Below are positions 6,166-14,525 of a stretch of 17,410 nt of DNA, piece after piece. The notes under the pieces are model-generated. The model was not told the origin of the DNA and did no database searches. It saw only the letters and a program-made list of their open reading frames with translations. How positions within the stretch are numbered: position 1 is the stretch's first letter; each line of letters opens with the position of its first letter. Source of the stretch: Paracoccaceae bacterium (GTDB lineage: Bacteria > Pseudomonadota > Alphaproteobacteria > Rhodobacterales > Rhodobacteraceae); contig JAHELH010000020.1 in the NCBI GenBank assembly GCA_024644285.1, positions 1 to 17,410 on the forward strand, in the 5' to 3' direction. Position numbers and translations under genes: made by a program.

Positions 6166-7221
6166 CTAGCGTTCCGGCCGCTGCCGTCCGGTCCAGCGCC
6201 GCAGGCGCAGATCGGTCTCCGGCTGACCCAGCTGGCCGGTGATCGCCAGGCACCAGATCAGGATCGGGATCGCGATCACGCCGCCCAAGGGCCCCCAGAG
6301 CCAGAGCCAGAAGACCAGCGAAAGGAACACCAGAAGCGGGTTCACCGACATGTGGCGGCCGACCAGCATCGGCGTGACGAACTGGCCTTCGGTGATGTTC
6401 AGCGCCACGAACGCCGCCATCGGCGCCAGCACCTGCGGCCCGTCGAACACCACGATGCCGGCGACGAACAGGGTGAAGGCCACCACGGCCGGGCCGAGAT
6501 AGAGGATGAAGTTCATCAGCGTCGCCACCACGCCCCAGAGAAGCGGCGCGGGCATGCCAATGAGGGCCATCGCCGCGGCGACGGCGGCGCCGAAGAAGAT
6601 GTTGATCACCGAGATCGTCAGGAAATACCGCGACACCAGGCGGTCGGCTTCCTCCAGCCGCAGTTCCATGATGTCGTGCGAAGCGGTCAGCCGGTCGGTG
6701 ATCCAGTCATAGATCTCCTCGCGGCTGAGGACGAAGAAGAACAGCGTGCCGACGAAGATCAGCAGCTGCGCGGCAAAGGCGGGCGCGGCGAACAGCGCGT
6801 CGGTCAGGGAGGGCACGCGCGTCGGCTCGGCCGCGTCGCCGTTGGGTTCGGATCCGATGGCCTTGGCGACCTCTTCGGAGGCGTCGCTGATGCCGCGCAG
6901 CACGCCCTGGAACTCGCGCACGCTGTCAAGGATCTCGCGCCAGATCTGCGGCGCCTGGACCAGCAATCGTGACACGATTGGGCCGATGAACAAGAGGATG
7001 CCCGCCAGCACCACCAGCGCGAAGACCATGACCGCCAGCGCGCCCACCACGCGCGGCGTGCCGATCCGGCTGAGCCAGGTCGAGATCGGCGACAGCACCA
7101 CGCCCAGCACCAGCCCCAGCGCCAGCGGCGCGAAGATGTCGGCGGTGAGCCGCAGCGCCGTGAAAACGGCGATGAAGGCCAGGGTGACGAGCGCCCACCT
7201 GGCGCTGATTTCCAGTTGCAT
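6166..7221 (-). CDS. AI-2E family transporter / PerM-like membrane protein
   Basis: A 351-residue inner-membrane protein of the AI-2E exporter (PerM, formerly UPF0118) family, whose members export autoinducer-2 or ions in the few studied cases. Hydrophobic segments lie at about 8-24, 28-48, 59-82, 145-165, 200-222, 226-252, 262-278 and 293-325. A soluble, acidic helical region covers 85-140. The late family signature is clear: ITEGQFVTPMLVG (276-288) and NPLLVF, then WGPLGGVIAIPIL (309-321). The frame opens nine codons earlier, but ATG 7219-7221 has a GAGGA site six bases away. It follows tamB by 79 bases. A TATACT at 7261-7266 could be a -10 box, but no matching -35 is seen, so co-transcription with tamB is as likely. 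The true substrate is unknown; I avoid a gene symbol for that reason. Confidence 0.88.
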   Translation of the reverse strand: MQLEISARWALVTLAFIAVFTALRLTADIFAPLALGLVLGVVLSPISTWLSRIGTPRVVGALAVMVFALVVLAGILLFIGPIVSRLLVQAPQIWREILDSVREFQGVLRGISDASEEVAKAIGSEPNGDAAEPTRVPSLTDALFAAPAFAAQLLIFVGTLFFFVLSREEIYDWITDRLTASHDIMELRLEEADRLVSRYFLTISVINIFFGAAVAAAMALIGMPAPLLWGVVATLMNFILYLGPAVVAFTLFVAGIVVFDGPQVLAPMAAFVALNITEGQFVTPMLVGRHMSVNPLLVFLSLVFWLWLWGPLGGVIAIPILIWCLAITGQLGQPETDLRLRRWTGRQRPER

Positions 7222-7300
7222 GTCGGTCCTCGCGGGACGCCCGCGCACCGGGCGCGGCGCAGTATAGACGGTTCAATGCGCCGGGGCGATGCTCCCGGTC

Positions 7301-10300
7301 TCAATAGTCGCGCTGAAAGAAGATCCCGATGCTGGTCTCGCCGTCGGAACTGACCGTCCCGGTCGCGGTGACGGTGCGCGAGATGTCGAGGTTGAGGTTG
7401 ATCTCGGTGCTGTCGCTGCCGACGGTGACGTCGGTATAGACGTTGTCCGAGAGGTACTTGCCGGCGCGCAGGGCGGCATTGCCCTCGGTGTCCGTGGTCA
7501 CGTCCAGATCGTCGAGGCCGAAGTTCTCGCGCAGGCTGCCGATGATGCCGCCGCCGCCGCGCCCGGCCAGGGTCGCCACCGCCGAAGCCAGTTGCGCGGC
7601 CTGCAGGGGCGAGATCTGCTGGACGCCGCGGCCGAACAGCAATTGCGCCAGGATCTCGTCCTCGGGCAGTTCGGGTTCCGAGGAGAAGGTGATCGTGGGA
7701 TTGCTGGCTTCGCCCTCGATGGTGATGATCACGCGCACGTCTCCATCGGTCTCCGTCGAGGCGACCAGCAGGATGAACGGGGTGAAATTGCCCTGCAGCC
7801 GCGCCCGGCCCTGCTCCAGAACCAGCCGCTTGCCCAGGATATCGAGGCGGCCGCGCACCAGCTGGAACTGCCCCGAGGGAACCAGATCGGCGGTGGTGCC
7901 GGTCAGCTGCAGGCTGCCGCCCAGCTCGGCATCCAGTCCGCGGCCGCGGATGAAGATCTGGTTGGTGGCGACGATGCGCACGTCGACCGGATAACGCGGC
8001 CCTGTGCCGCGGCGGCTGCCGCTGTCGTCGCCGCGGTCCAGCAGGCCGGCGCGGTCGCGCGTGGCGCGCACGGCGGCGGGTTCGTTCAGGTGGGTGATCT
8101 CGGGGATCGGACCGGTTCCGCCGAGACCGGTCGACGGGATCTGGATCTCGGTCCGGTCGAGATTGAGCGTACCCGCCAGCGTCGCGCCGCCCGCCAGCGG
8201 GCCGGTGGCGGCCAGCTCTCCGTCCACGACGGTGCGGTAGAGGTTCGGGTCGGTAAAGACCACCTGCAGGAACCGCACGATCAGGTTGGCGTTGAAAGGC
8301 GCGCCTAGCTCCACGGGGCCGTCGACGGTGACCCGGCCACCGCTCTGCACTGCGACGCTGAGGGCGACGTTGGCGCGCTCGCCCTGCAGAACCACGTTGC
8401 CGCCGATATCGTTCAGCACGAGGCCCGGCCCGATGATCACGGCGCGCCCGCCGGAAACGGCGACCGTGCCGGACAGCGCGGCGAGCGAGGGCCGGCCGTC
8501 GAGGCGCAGGTTGAAGGTCAGGGTGCCGGTGACCGAGTTCGGAGTGATGAAGCGGTTGGCCAGCGCCAGCGGCGCCTGCCCGTCGATGCCGAGATTGGCC
8601 GTGCTGAAATCGGCGGCGACGGTGCCGTCGATGCTGGCGCCGCTGCCGGCGGGGCCCGTCGCGTCGAGATCGACCGTCCAGCTGTCGCCTTCCTGGCGCG
8701 CCGTGCCCGCCGCCTGAAGCGGGCCGTTGATGCCCGGCGCGAACAGGCCGAGATCGGCCAGGGCGACGTTGTAGCTCAGGCTGATGACCTCGCCGTCGGT
8801 CTCTCCGGTGACGGTTGCGTCGAGCTGCGGCGTATCGACCACAAGCCGCTCGACCACCACGGCGGTGCCCTTGCCCCTGACCGCGGCGCTGAAGGTCGAG
8901 GTGCCGGCCAGCAGCCGCTCGGCCTCGGGCTGGCCGATGCGCAGGTTGCTTGACGTGCCGTCGAGCGTCACGTCGTAGCTCAGATCGGCGGTATTCACCC
9001 GTCCGGCGACGGTCAGGTCGACTGCGCCGCCAATCGCGCGGCCCGCCACCTGGCTGTAGGGTTGCAGGTCGCCGACCGCCGCCGCAATCGTGCCGTCGAA
9101 GGCCGGCCGGCCGGAGAACGGATCGCTGAGGCTGCCCGCGACGGAAACGGTGGCGCTGCCGGGGCCGGAGGCGTCGAGATCGACCTGCCATTCGCCAGCC
9201 TCGCCCGCGGCGCTGACGGCCAGGGTCAGCGGGCCCGACATCTGCGGATAGACCAGCGAGGTATCGGCAAGCGACAGGTCGAGGTCGAGTTGCCCGTCCT
9301 GCCCCCGTGCCGTGCCGCTGCCCGCGGCCTGAAGCACCGGCGTCTGCAAAGCGAAGTTCCGGACGTCGATGGTGTCGGCGTCGCGGCTGGCGGACAGGTC
9401 AAGCGTCGCGGCGCCGCGCAGCAATGGATCGGCCTGCGGGACGCCGACGGCAAGGTCGCGGCTGCGAGCGGAGAGGTCGATGTCAAGGCGTTCGAGGCTG
9501 AGGCTGCCGCTGCCGGTCGCCTGTGCGGCGACCGCGCCGGCCAGGTCGCGGCCCGCGAGACGCGAATAGCGCGACAGGTCGCGGATATCCGCGCTGACGC
9601 GCCCGGCAAAGGCGGGATCGGTTTCGAGATCGGAAAATGTGCCATCCACCGAGACGACGGCGTCGCCGGGGCCCGTCGCCTGCATCACGACGCTCCAGCC
9701 GTCCTCGGCCTCGCTGGCCTTTCCGACCAGGCCAAGGCGGCCGGACAGTTGCGGCAGGACGAGGCCGACCTCTGCCAGTCGCGCATCGATGGTGAGCGCG
9801 CTGTCGCCGGGCGCGTAACGGCCCGAGGCGGTGCCGGTCACCTGCGGGCTTTCGATGGCGAGGCTGTCGACGGTGACCGTCGCGCCCTCTCGGCTGGCCT
9901 CGACGTCGAGCATGACCGCGCCCGCCAGCAGGGCGTCGGCCTGCGGTATGCCCACCGCAAGGTCGCGCGACTGCATCGACAGCGCGCCGTCGAAGCGCTC
10001 GCCGTTCAGGTGGGCGCTGCCCGAGAACCGCGCCGTCACGGCGCCCGCCAGGTCGCGCCCGGCAATCGCGGCATAGGCCGACAGGTCGCGGATGTCGGCA
10101 CTGGCCCGCCCGTCAAAGGCGGGATCGGTATCCAGGCCGGTCACGGTGCCGTCGACCGAAGCCACGGCCGTGCCCGGCCCGCTGGCCCGGAGGTCCAGGT
10201 CCCAGCCGCCCTCGATTTCCTGCCCTTCGCCCTGCAGCGTGACGGCGCCCGACAGTTGCGGCAGGACAAGGCCTGCCTCGGCCAGGCGCGCGTCGATCTT

Positions 10301-12577
10301 GAACGCGCTGTCGCCAGGCTGGTATCGGCCCGAGGCAGTGCCGTCGATCTGCGGGCTGACGATGGCAAGGCTGTCGACTGTGAGCGCCGCGCCGGCGCGG
10401 TTTGCCGCCAGTTCGACCGTGGCCTGACCCACGAGCAGCGCGTCGGCCTGCGGGATGCCGACCTTCAGGTCGCGCGAGGTCATCGTCAGGTCGAGATCGA
10501 AGAGGCTGCCCGACAGCGCGCCGGTGCCGGAGAGCCGGGCGCTTACCGCGCCGCCGAGGTCGCGGCGCGCGATGTCCGAGTAATCCGCCAGCCGCCCGAT
10601 ATCGGCATTGACCTGACCGGTGAATACGGGGGCGGTCAGCAGGTCGCGGAACCGGCCGTCGACCAGGAGGCTGGCGCCGCCGGGACCGGTGGCCTGGGCG
10701 TCGACCTGCCAGATGGCATTCTCCATCTGCGCGGTCAGCGAGAACTCGAGAGGACCGGACAATTCCGGCACGACCTGCGCGATTTCGCGCAGCCGCGCCT
10801 CGGCCTGCAGGGTGCCGTTTTCGGCCCGGATCTCGCCCGAGGCGCGCGCCGAAACCTCGGGGCTTTGCACGGTGAAGCGACGGATCGTCAGGCCAGTCTC
10901 GTCGCGCATCGCGCTGAGTTCGACGCTGCTTTGTCCCGCCAGAAGCGGATCGGCCTGTGGGACCGAGACCTTCAGGTCCAGGCCGCGCGCCGTCGCTTCC
11001 ACGTCGAAGGCGCCGCCGAGCAGGGCGCCCGACCCCGAGATCCGCGCCTCCAGCGAGCCGCCGAGGTCGCGCCCGGCCAGGCCCGAGAACGGCGCCAGCG
11101 CCTCGATGCTGGCGGCGGCGGTGCCGGTGACGGCGAGGTCGGCACCCTCGATGTCCAGCGTGCCCGAACCGGTGAGATCGAGGCCCGCGCCCGCCAGTTC
11201 CAGACCGACGATTCGGACCGGGGTTCCCTGCTGCCAGTCGATATCGGCACGGCCGGCGATCTCGGTGCCCAGGGCCTGCGTCAGTTCGGGCGTGCCGAGA
11301 TCCAGGCCCTGGGCCCGGAAATCGAGGTCGGCGGTGACGCGGTTGCCGGTATCGGGGTCGGTGGCGATCTGGCCGCTGCCCGAGAGCGTGACATTGCTGG
11401 CCGCCAGCCCCTCGCTGTCCAGCCCGATCAGGTTGACCGTGGCGCCCCAGGCCTCGCCGCGCGCGGCGTCGAAGGAAATTTCCAGGTCGACGCGGGTGAC
11501 CTCGATGGGATCGGCGCCCACCGGCAGCAGCACCGGCCCGCCCGCGGGATTGGCGATCTGTCCCGTCAGGGCGACGGTCTCCGGCAGGCCGTTCGCGCCG
11601 ATGGCGACCTGGCCCTCCAGCGTGATGCTGTCGGCGGTCAGCGTCAGGCCTTCGAGGTTCAGCGCGCCGTCGGGCCGCCGCGCGCCGCGCACGTTCAGGC
11701 GGATGTCGTCGCCGAAGAAAGGGCGGTATTCGGGTGTGAAGACGGGGGCGAGATCGCCGCCGATATCGGCGGTGAAGCGGCGCAGTGGCGGGCCTTCGCC
11801 GCGCGGCTCGGCCATCAGGGTGATATCGCCCGCCAGCCGGGTGACGCCATCGGTGGCCAGATTGATGTCGGCGGTGAAGTCGTTGAGCGTGCCGGTGCCG
11901 TCGACCGACAGGTCCAGCGAGGGCAGACCGGGCAGATTGGCGAGATTTACGATGATACCGTCGGCTTCTTCCGAGACGGACAGGTCGAGCGCCAGATCCT
12001 GCGTCGCGTTCGAATAGGTGGCGTCCAGCGTGACCGATCCGCGCTGGCCGTCGATCCGCTCGATGGCGAGCTTGGCCTGGCCCTGGCCTTCGACCAGCGA
12101 GACCGTGCCGTTGAAACTGATGGTGGCGGCCTCGCCGAACAGCGGCTCGCCCAGTTCCGCCCGGCCGATGGCGAGGGTGCCGATCTCGATCGAGACCGGC
12201 AGGTCGGGCAGCGCGAAGCCGGGGGCGGCGGCGGTGGGAACCTCGACGGTGTCTTCGAACACCGGAAGGCGCGGGATGATCAGTTCATCCGCCGAAAGCG
12301 TGTTCACCTCTAGCCGGCCGCGCAAGAGCGCCGAGCGGTTCCAGTCCAGCACCGCCCCGCGCAGGGTCAGCCAGATGCCGTCCTTGTCGGCGATGGTCAG
12401 CTCTTCGATCGTGGCGCGAGAGGACAGGGCACCCTGGAAACCCTCGATTCGCACCTCGCGGCCGGCCGAGGACAGGTTGTCCTCGATCAGACCCTGAAGA
12501 AACCCGCGGTCATCGTCCTGCGCCGCCGCGGCGAAAGGCAGCCAGAGCAGGGAGAGGAGAAGCAGAAGCCGTGTCAA
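7301..12577 (-). CDS. tamB: Translocation and assembly module protein TamB
   Basis: A 1758-residue AsmA-like/DUF490 protein that spans the periplasm as a long beta-taco. TamB partners TamA in outer-membrane protein insertion and, in enterobacteria, contributes to phospholipid transport to the outer membrane. Evidence: a Leu-rich N-terminal segment (1-20), a typical TamB start (GFLQGLIEDNLSSAGREV and ATIEELTIAD), a long beta-rich body with recurring Asp/Gly/Val patterns, and a C-terminal DUF490 domain (about 1400-1758) ending IGIFFQRDY. The start is TTG at 12575-12577 overlapping the tamA stop (TTGA). No nearby in-frame ATG gives a better start. It is much longer than E. coli TamB (about 1260), and five tandem repeats of about 169 residues (492-1337) explain the extra length. 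The N-terminus looks cleavable (FAAAAQ), whereas E. coli TamB keeps a membrane anchor. Confidence 0.94.
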   Translation of the reverse strand: MTRLLLLLSLLWLPFAAAAQDDDRGFLQGLIEDNLSSAGREVRIEGFQGALSSRATIEELTIADKDGIWLTLRGAVLDWNRSALLRGRLEVNTLSADELIIPRLPVFEDTVEVPTAAAPGFALPDLPVSIEIGTLAIGRAELGEPLFGEAATISFNGTVSLVEGQGQAKLAIERIDGQRGSVTLDATYSNATQDLALDLSVSEEADGIIVNLANLPGLPSLDLSVDGTGTLNDFTADINLATDGVTRLAGDITLMAEPRGEGPPLRRFTADIGGDLAPVFTPEYRPFFGDDIRLNVRGARRPDGALNLEGLTLTADSITLEGQVAIGANGLPETVALTGQIANPAGGPVLLPVGADPIEVTRVDLEISFDAARGEAWGATVNLIGLDSEGLAASNVTLSGSGQIATDPDTGNRVTADLDFRAQGLDLGTPELTQALGTEIAGRADIDWQQGTPVRIVGLELAGAGLDLTGSGTLDIEGADLAVTGTAAASIEALAPFSGLAGRDLGGSLEARISGSGALLGGAFDVEATARGLDLKVSVPQADPLLAGQSSVELSAMRDETGLTIRRFTVQSPEVSARASGEIRAENGTLQAEARLREIAQVVPELSGPLEFSLTAQMENAIWQVDAQATGPGGASLLVDGRFRDLLTAPVFTGQVNADIGRLADYSDIARRDLGGAVSARLSGTGALSGSLFDLDLTMTSRDLKVGIPQADALLVGQATVELAANRAGAALTVDSLAIVSPQIDGTASGRYQPGDSAFKIDARLAEAGLVLPQLSGAVTLQGEGQEIEGGWDLDLRASGPGTAVASVDGTVTGLDTDPAFDGRASADIRDLSAYAAIAGRDLAGAVTARFSGSAHLNGERFDGALSMQSRDLAVGIPQADALLAGAVMLDVEASREGATVTVDSLAIESPQVTGTASGRYAPGDSALTIDARLAEVGLVLPQLSGRLGLVGKASEAEDGWSVVMQATGPGDAVVSVDGTFSDLETDPAFAGRVSADIRDLSRYSRLAGRDLAGAVAAQATGSGSLSLERLDIDLSARSRDLAVGVPQADPLLRGAATLDLSASRDADTIDVRNFALQTPVLQAAGSGTARGQDGQLDLDLSLADTSLVYPQMSGPLTLAVSAAGEAGEWQVDLDASGPGSATVSVAGSLSDPFSGRPAFDGTIAAAVGDLQPYSQVAGRAIGGAVDLTVAGRVNTADLSYDVTLDGTSSNLRIGQPEAERLLAGTSTFSAAVRGKGTAVVVERLVVDTPQLDATVTGETDGEVISLSYNVALADLGLFAPGINGPLQAAGTARQEGDSWTVDLDATGPAGSGASIDGTVAADFSTANLGIDGQAPLALANRFITPNSVTGTLTFNLRLDGRPSLAALSGTVAVSGGRAVIIGPGLVLNDIGGNVVLQGERANVALSVAVQSGGRVTVDGPVELGAPFNANLIVRFLQVVFTDPNLYRTVVDGELAATGPLAGGATLAGTLNLDRTEIQIPSTGLGGTGPIPEITHLNEPAAVRATRDRAGLLDRGDDSGSRRGTGPRYPVDVRIVATNQIFIRGRGLDAELGGSLQLTGTTADLVPSGQFQLVRGRLDILGKRLVLEQGRARLQGNFTPFILLVASTETDGDVRVIITIEGEASNPTITFSSEPELPEDEILAQLLFGRGVQQISPLQAAQLASAVATLAGRGGGGIIGSLRENFGLDDLDVTTDTEGNAALRAGKYLSDNVYTDVTVGSDSTEINLNLDISRTVTATGTVSSDGETSIGIFFQRDY
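8567..11104 (-). repeat. Five tandem ~507-base repeats inside tamB
   Basis: TamB residues 492-660, 661-829, 830-998, 999-1168 and 1169-1337 are repeats of 169-170 residues. In gene order they occupy 11104-10598, 10597-10091, 10090-9584, 9583-9074 and 9073-8567. Shared landmarks are an opening like (Y)xxIAGRDLGGAV, then SRDLxVGIPQADxLL, then a LPQLSG motif, GPG, and a closing SADI. Repeats 2 and 3 are about 63% identical by my hand count; repeat 5 is the most diverged. DNA similarity is also obvious between copies 2 and 3, pointing to in-frame duplication. Confidence 0.9.
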
Positions 12578-14376
12578 AACGCTTGTCCGATGCCGATATA
12601 GACCTGGATGTTCGTGCCCACGCCCGCGCCGGCGACCGGGGTGGCGACGTCCAGACGGATCGGGCCGATACCGGTGTCGTAGCGCAGGCCCAGCCCGGCG
12701 CCCGCATGGCTGCCGCCGGTATCGTCGGGAAAGCTGTTGGCGCCGACATAGCCATAATCGAGGAAGCCCACGACGCCGATTTTCTCGCCCAGCTTGGCGC
12801 GCGCCTCGAGCGACAGCACCGCCAGCGACGCGCCGCCGCTGCGTTGCGGCCCCGGCAGGGTGATGCCGAGCGACTGGTAGCTGTGGCCGCGCACCGTGCC
12901 GCCGCCGCCGGAATAGAACCGGTAATCGGGCGGCACGCCGGTCAGCGACGCGCCGACAATGGAACCGATCTGCACCCGGCCGGCCAGAACGATGCGCTCG
13001 CCCAGGGCCCGGTAGGCGCGTGCGTCGCCGGTGATCCGCGCGCCGCTCGCGGTGTCGCTCAGACCAAGGAACGGCTCGATTCCAGCGTTGACGAAAAAGC
13101 CCTCTGTCGCGTCGAGCGGGTCGTCGCGGGTGTCCCAGGTCGCCTCGATGGGCAGTGAGAGCAGCATGTACTCGGTCTGCACCCCGAGCGAGTCGGTCAC
13201 GTCGCTGTAGCGGAACCGGATGCCGGCCTCGGCGCTGAGCTCGTCGGAAAAGGTCTTGGTGAAGCCAAAGCCGAACTGCACGGTCTTGGTCAGGAAGTCC
13301 GGCTCTTCCTTCCGCTCGGCCAGACCGTCGATGTAGAGGTCGGTGGTGGGCGTGAAGGTGCCGGGCCGGGTCAGGCGCGCGCCGACGCTGTAATCGATGC
13401 CGCCGGTACTGTCGCCGAGCCCGCTGATTTCCGCGTCGAAGCGCAGCCGCTCGGCCCCGCCCAGAAGGTTGCGGTGCAGCCAGAAGGCCGAAAGCGTGGC
13501 GCCGTCGGTCGTGGAATACTCGACGCCGTAGCCCAGGCGGCGGCGCTTCTCCTCGATCAGCACCACCTCGAAGTCGAGCGTCCGGTCCGGGTTCAGGGTC
13601 TCGCCCTCGGTCATCGCGACCGAACGGAACGTGCCGGTCCGGCGCAACCGCTTCGCGGCGGCGGTGGCCTCGGCGGGGTCGAATTGCCTGCCCTCGGGAA
13701 AGCCGGCGATGTCGCGGATGCGCTCGGTGCTGACCCGCTCGTTTCCGCGCACGACGAAACGCCCGAAGGTCACCACCGGGCCAGGCGCGATGCCCAGTTC
13801 GGCATTCAGCCGGTTCTGCCGGTGCTCTGCCACGATCGATTGCTGGGCGACGCTGGCCCGGGCATGTCCGACCCCGCGCCAGCCGTCGACGGCGGCCTCG
13901 GCCGCGTCGCGGATGATGCGGGTTCCGGCGGGCCGACCGGGGGCGTAACCCGGCGGGATCTTGGTGCCGGGGGCGAGCGGCCCGACCCGGGCGCGGCCGA
14001 AGACGAAGCGGTTGCCGGGCTGCACCGTCACGGTGAGCGAGTTGATCGCGGCGGGCGGGAAGAGCGGCGGGATCTGCGCCGCCTCACGCCCGTCGACCCG
14101 GATCGAGACCACGCCGCCGAAATAGCCGGCTTCGTACAGCACGCCGACCATCCGGCCATAATCGGCGCGGGCGGCGGCGAGAAGTTCCTGCGGATTGGTG
14201 TTGCCCGCGTCGATCGCCTCTTGCACCAGCGAGGCGGCCTGCAGTTTGTTGCGGAAGGAATTGTCGACGCCCGGCGTGACGAAGGCGTATTCCGAAAGCG
14301 CAAGGGCCGGAAGGCTGCACAAGAGCGACAACCCGGCCGATAACAGTAACGATTTCAAAGATGTCGGCGTTCGCAT
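12574..14376 (-). CDS. tamA: Autotransporter assembly outer-membrane protein TamA (Omp85 family)
   Basis: A 600-residue Omp85-superfamily barrel protein, the outer-membrane partner of TamB. The signal peptide is about 1-27 (LCSLPALA). POTRA-like modules cover about 30-275, including PGPVVTFGRF and VRGNERVS at 199-216. A 16-strand beta-barrel is expected from about 280 to 600. The conserved loop-6 motif is present as GGGGTVRGHSYQSLG (490-504), with V495-R496-G497, as is a terminal aromatic residue (F600) fitting the Bam beta-signal. Another hallmark is WDTRDDPLDATEGFF (414-428). The frame opens at a TTG (14385), but the ATG at 14374-14376 gives a cleaner signal peptide. The ribosome site is weak. 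The stop overlaps the tamB TTG. Unrelated mscS lies upstream, so a promoter in 14377-14525 is expected. Confidence 0.95.
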   Translation of the reverse strand: MRTPTSLKSLLLSAGLSLLCSLPALALSEYAFVTPGVDNSFRNKLQAASLVQEAIDAGNTNPQELLAAARADYGRMVGVLYEAGYFGGVVSIRVDGREAAQIPPLFPPAAINSLTVTVQPGNRFVFGRARVGPLAPGTKIPPGYAPGRPAGTRIIRDAAEAAVDGWRGVGHARASVAQQSIVAEHRQNRLNAELGIAPGPVVTFGRFVVRGNERVSTERIRDIAGFPEGRQFDPAEATAAAKRLRRTGTFRSVAMTEGETLNPDRTLDFEVVLIEEKRRRLGYGVEYSTTDGATLSAFWLHRNLLGGAERLRFDAEISGLGDSTGGIDYSVGARLTRPGTFTPTTDLYIDGLAERKEEPDFLTKTVQFGFGFTKTFSDELSAEAGIRFRYSDVTDSLGVQTEYMLLSLPIEATWDTRDDPLDATEGFFVNAGIEPFLGLSDTASGARITGDARAYRALGERIVLAGRVQIGSIVGASLTGVPPDYRFYSGGGGTVRGHSYQSLGITLPGPQRSGGASLAVLSLEARAKLGEKIGVVGFLDYGYVGANSFPDDTGGSHAGAGLGLRYDTGIGPIRLDVATPVAGAGVGTNIQVYIGIGQAF

Positions 14377-14525
14377 CGGCCCCAAGACTGCTCGGCTTTT
14401 TCGGTCACAGTTTCAGACGCCGCCGCATTAGGCCAGAGATATAGCCGAAAGCATACGTATTTCACGGGGAATTGTGGCAAAACCCGCAAAATTCCGCCGT
14501 ACCGAAAAACCGTGTCGCCGTCGCC
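14377..14525 (-). promoter_or_regulatory. mscS-tamA intergenic region with possible tamA promoter
   Basis: 149 bases without a gene. A possible promoter on the minus strand is TTGCCA (14475-14480) with TATGCT (14450-14455), but the spacing of 19 is long. An imperfect stem (GGAATT and AATTCC, with one mismatch then two more pairs) spans 14468-14495 and could end mscS transcripts. ACCGAAAAA (14501-14509) and its inverse complement (14397-14405) face each other 95 bases apart. None of these is strong alone. Confidence 0.3.

Noticed and set aside
7222..7300. Stem CCGGG/CCCGG after the tamB stop considered as a terminator
   Set aside because: Only five pairs with an eight-base loop and no U-run; the PerM gene follows closely in the same direction.
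6804..9191. Minus-strand open frame spanning tamB and the PerM gene in another frame (795 codons)
   Set aside because: Extremely Arg-rich translation without domains. The overlapping tamB and PerM-family frames are clearly the real genes.
8567..11104. Repeated ~507-base units considered as a CRISPR or mobile repeat
   Set aside because: The units are contiguous, in frame and encode matching protein modules, so they are internal gene duplication, not an array or insertion.
9062..12313. Very long plus-strand open frame opposite tamB (1083 codons)
   Set aside because: Its own repeats mirror those of tamB on the other strand. It lacks hydrophobic segments or motifs, as expected of a GC-bias shadow.
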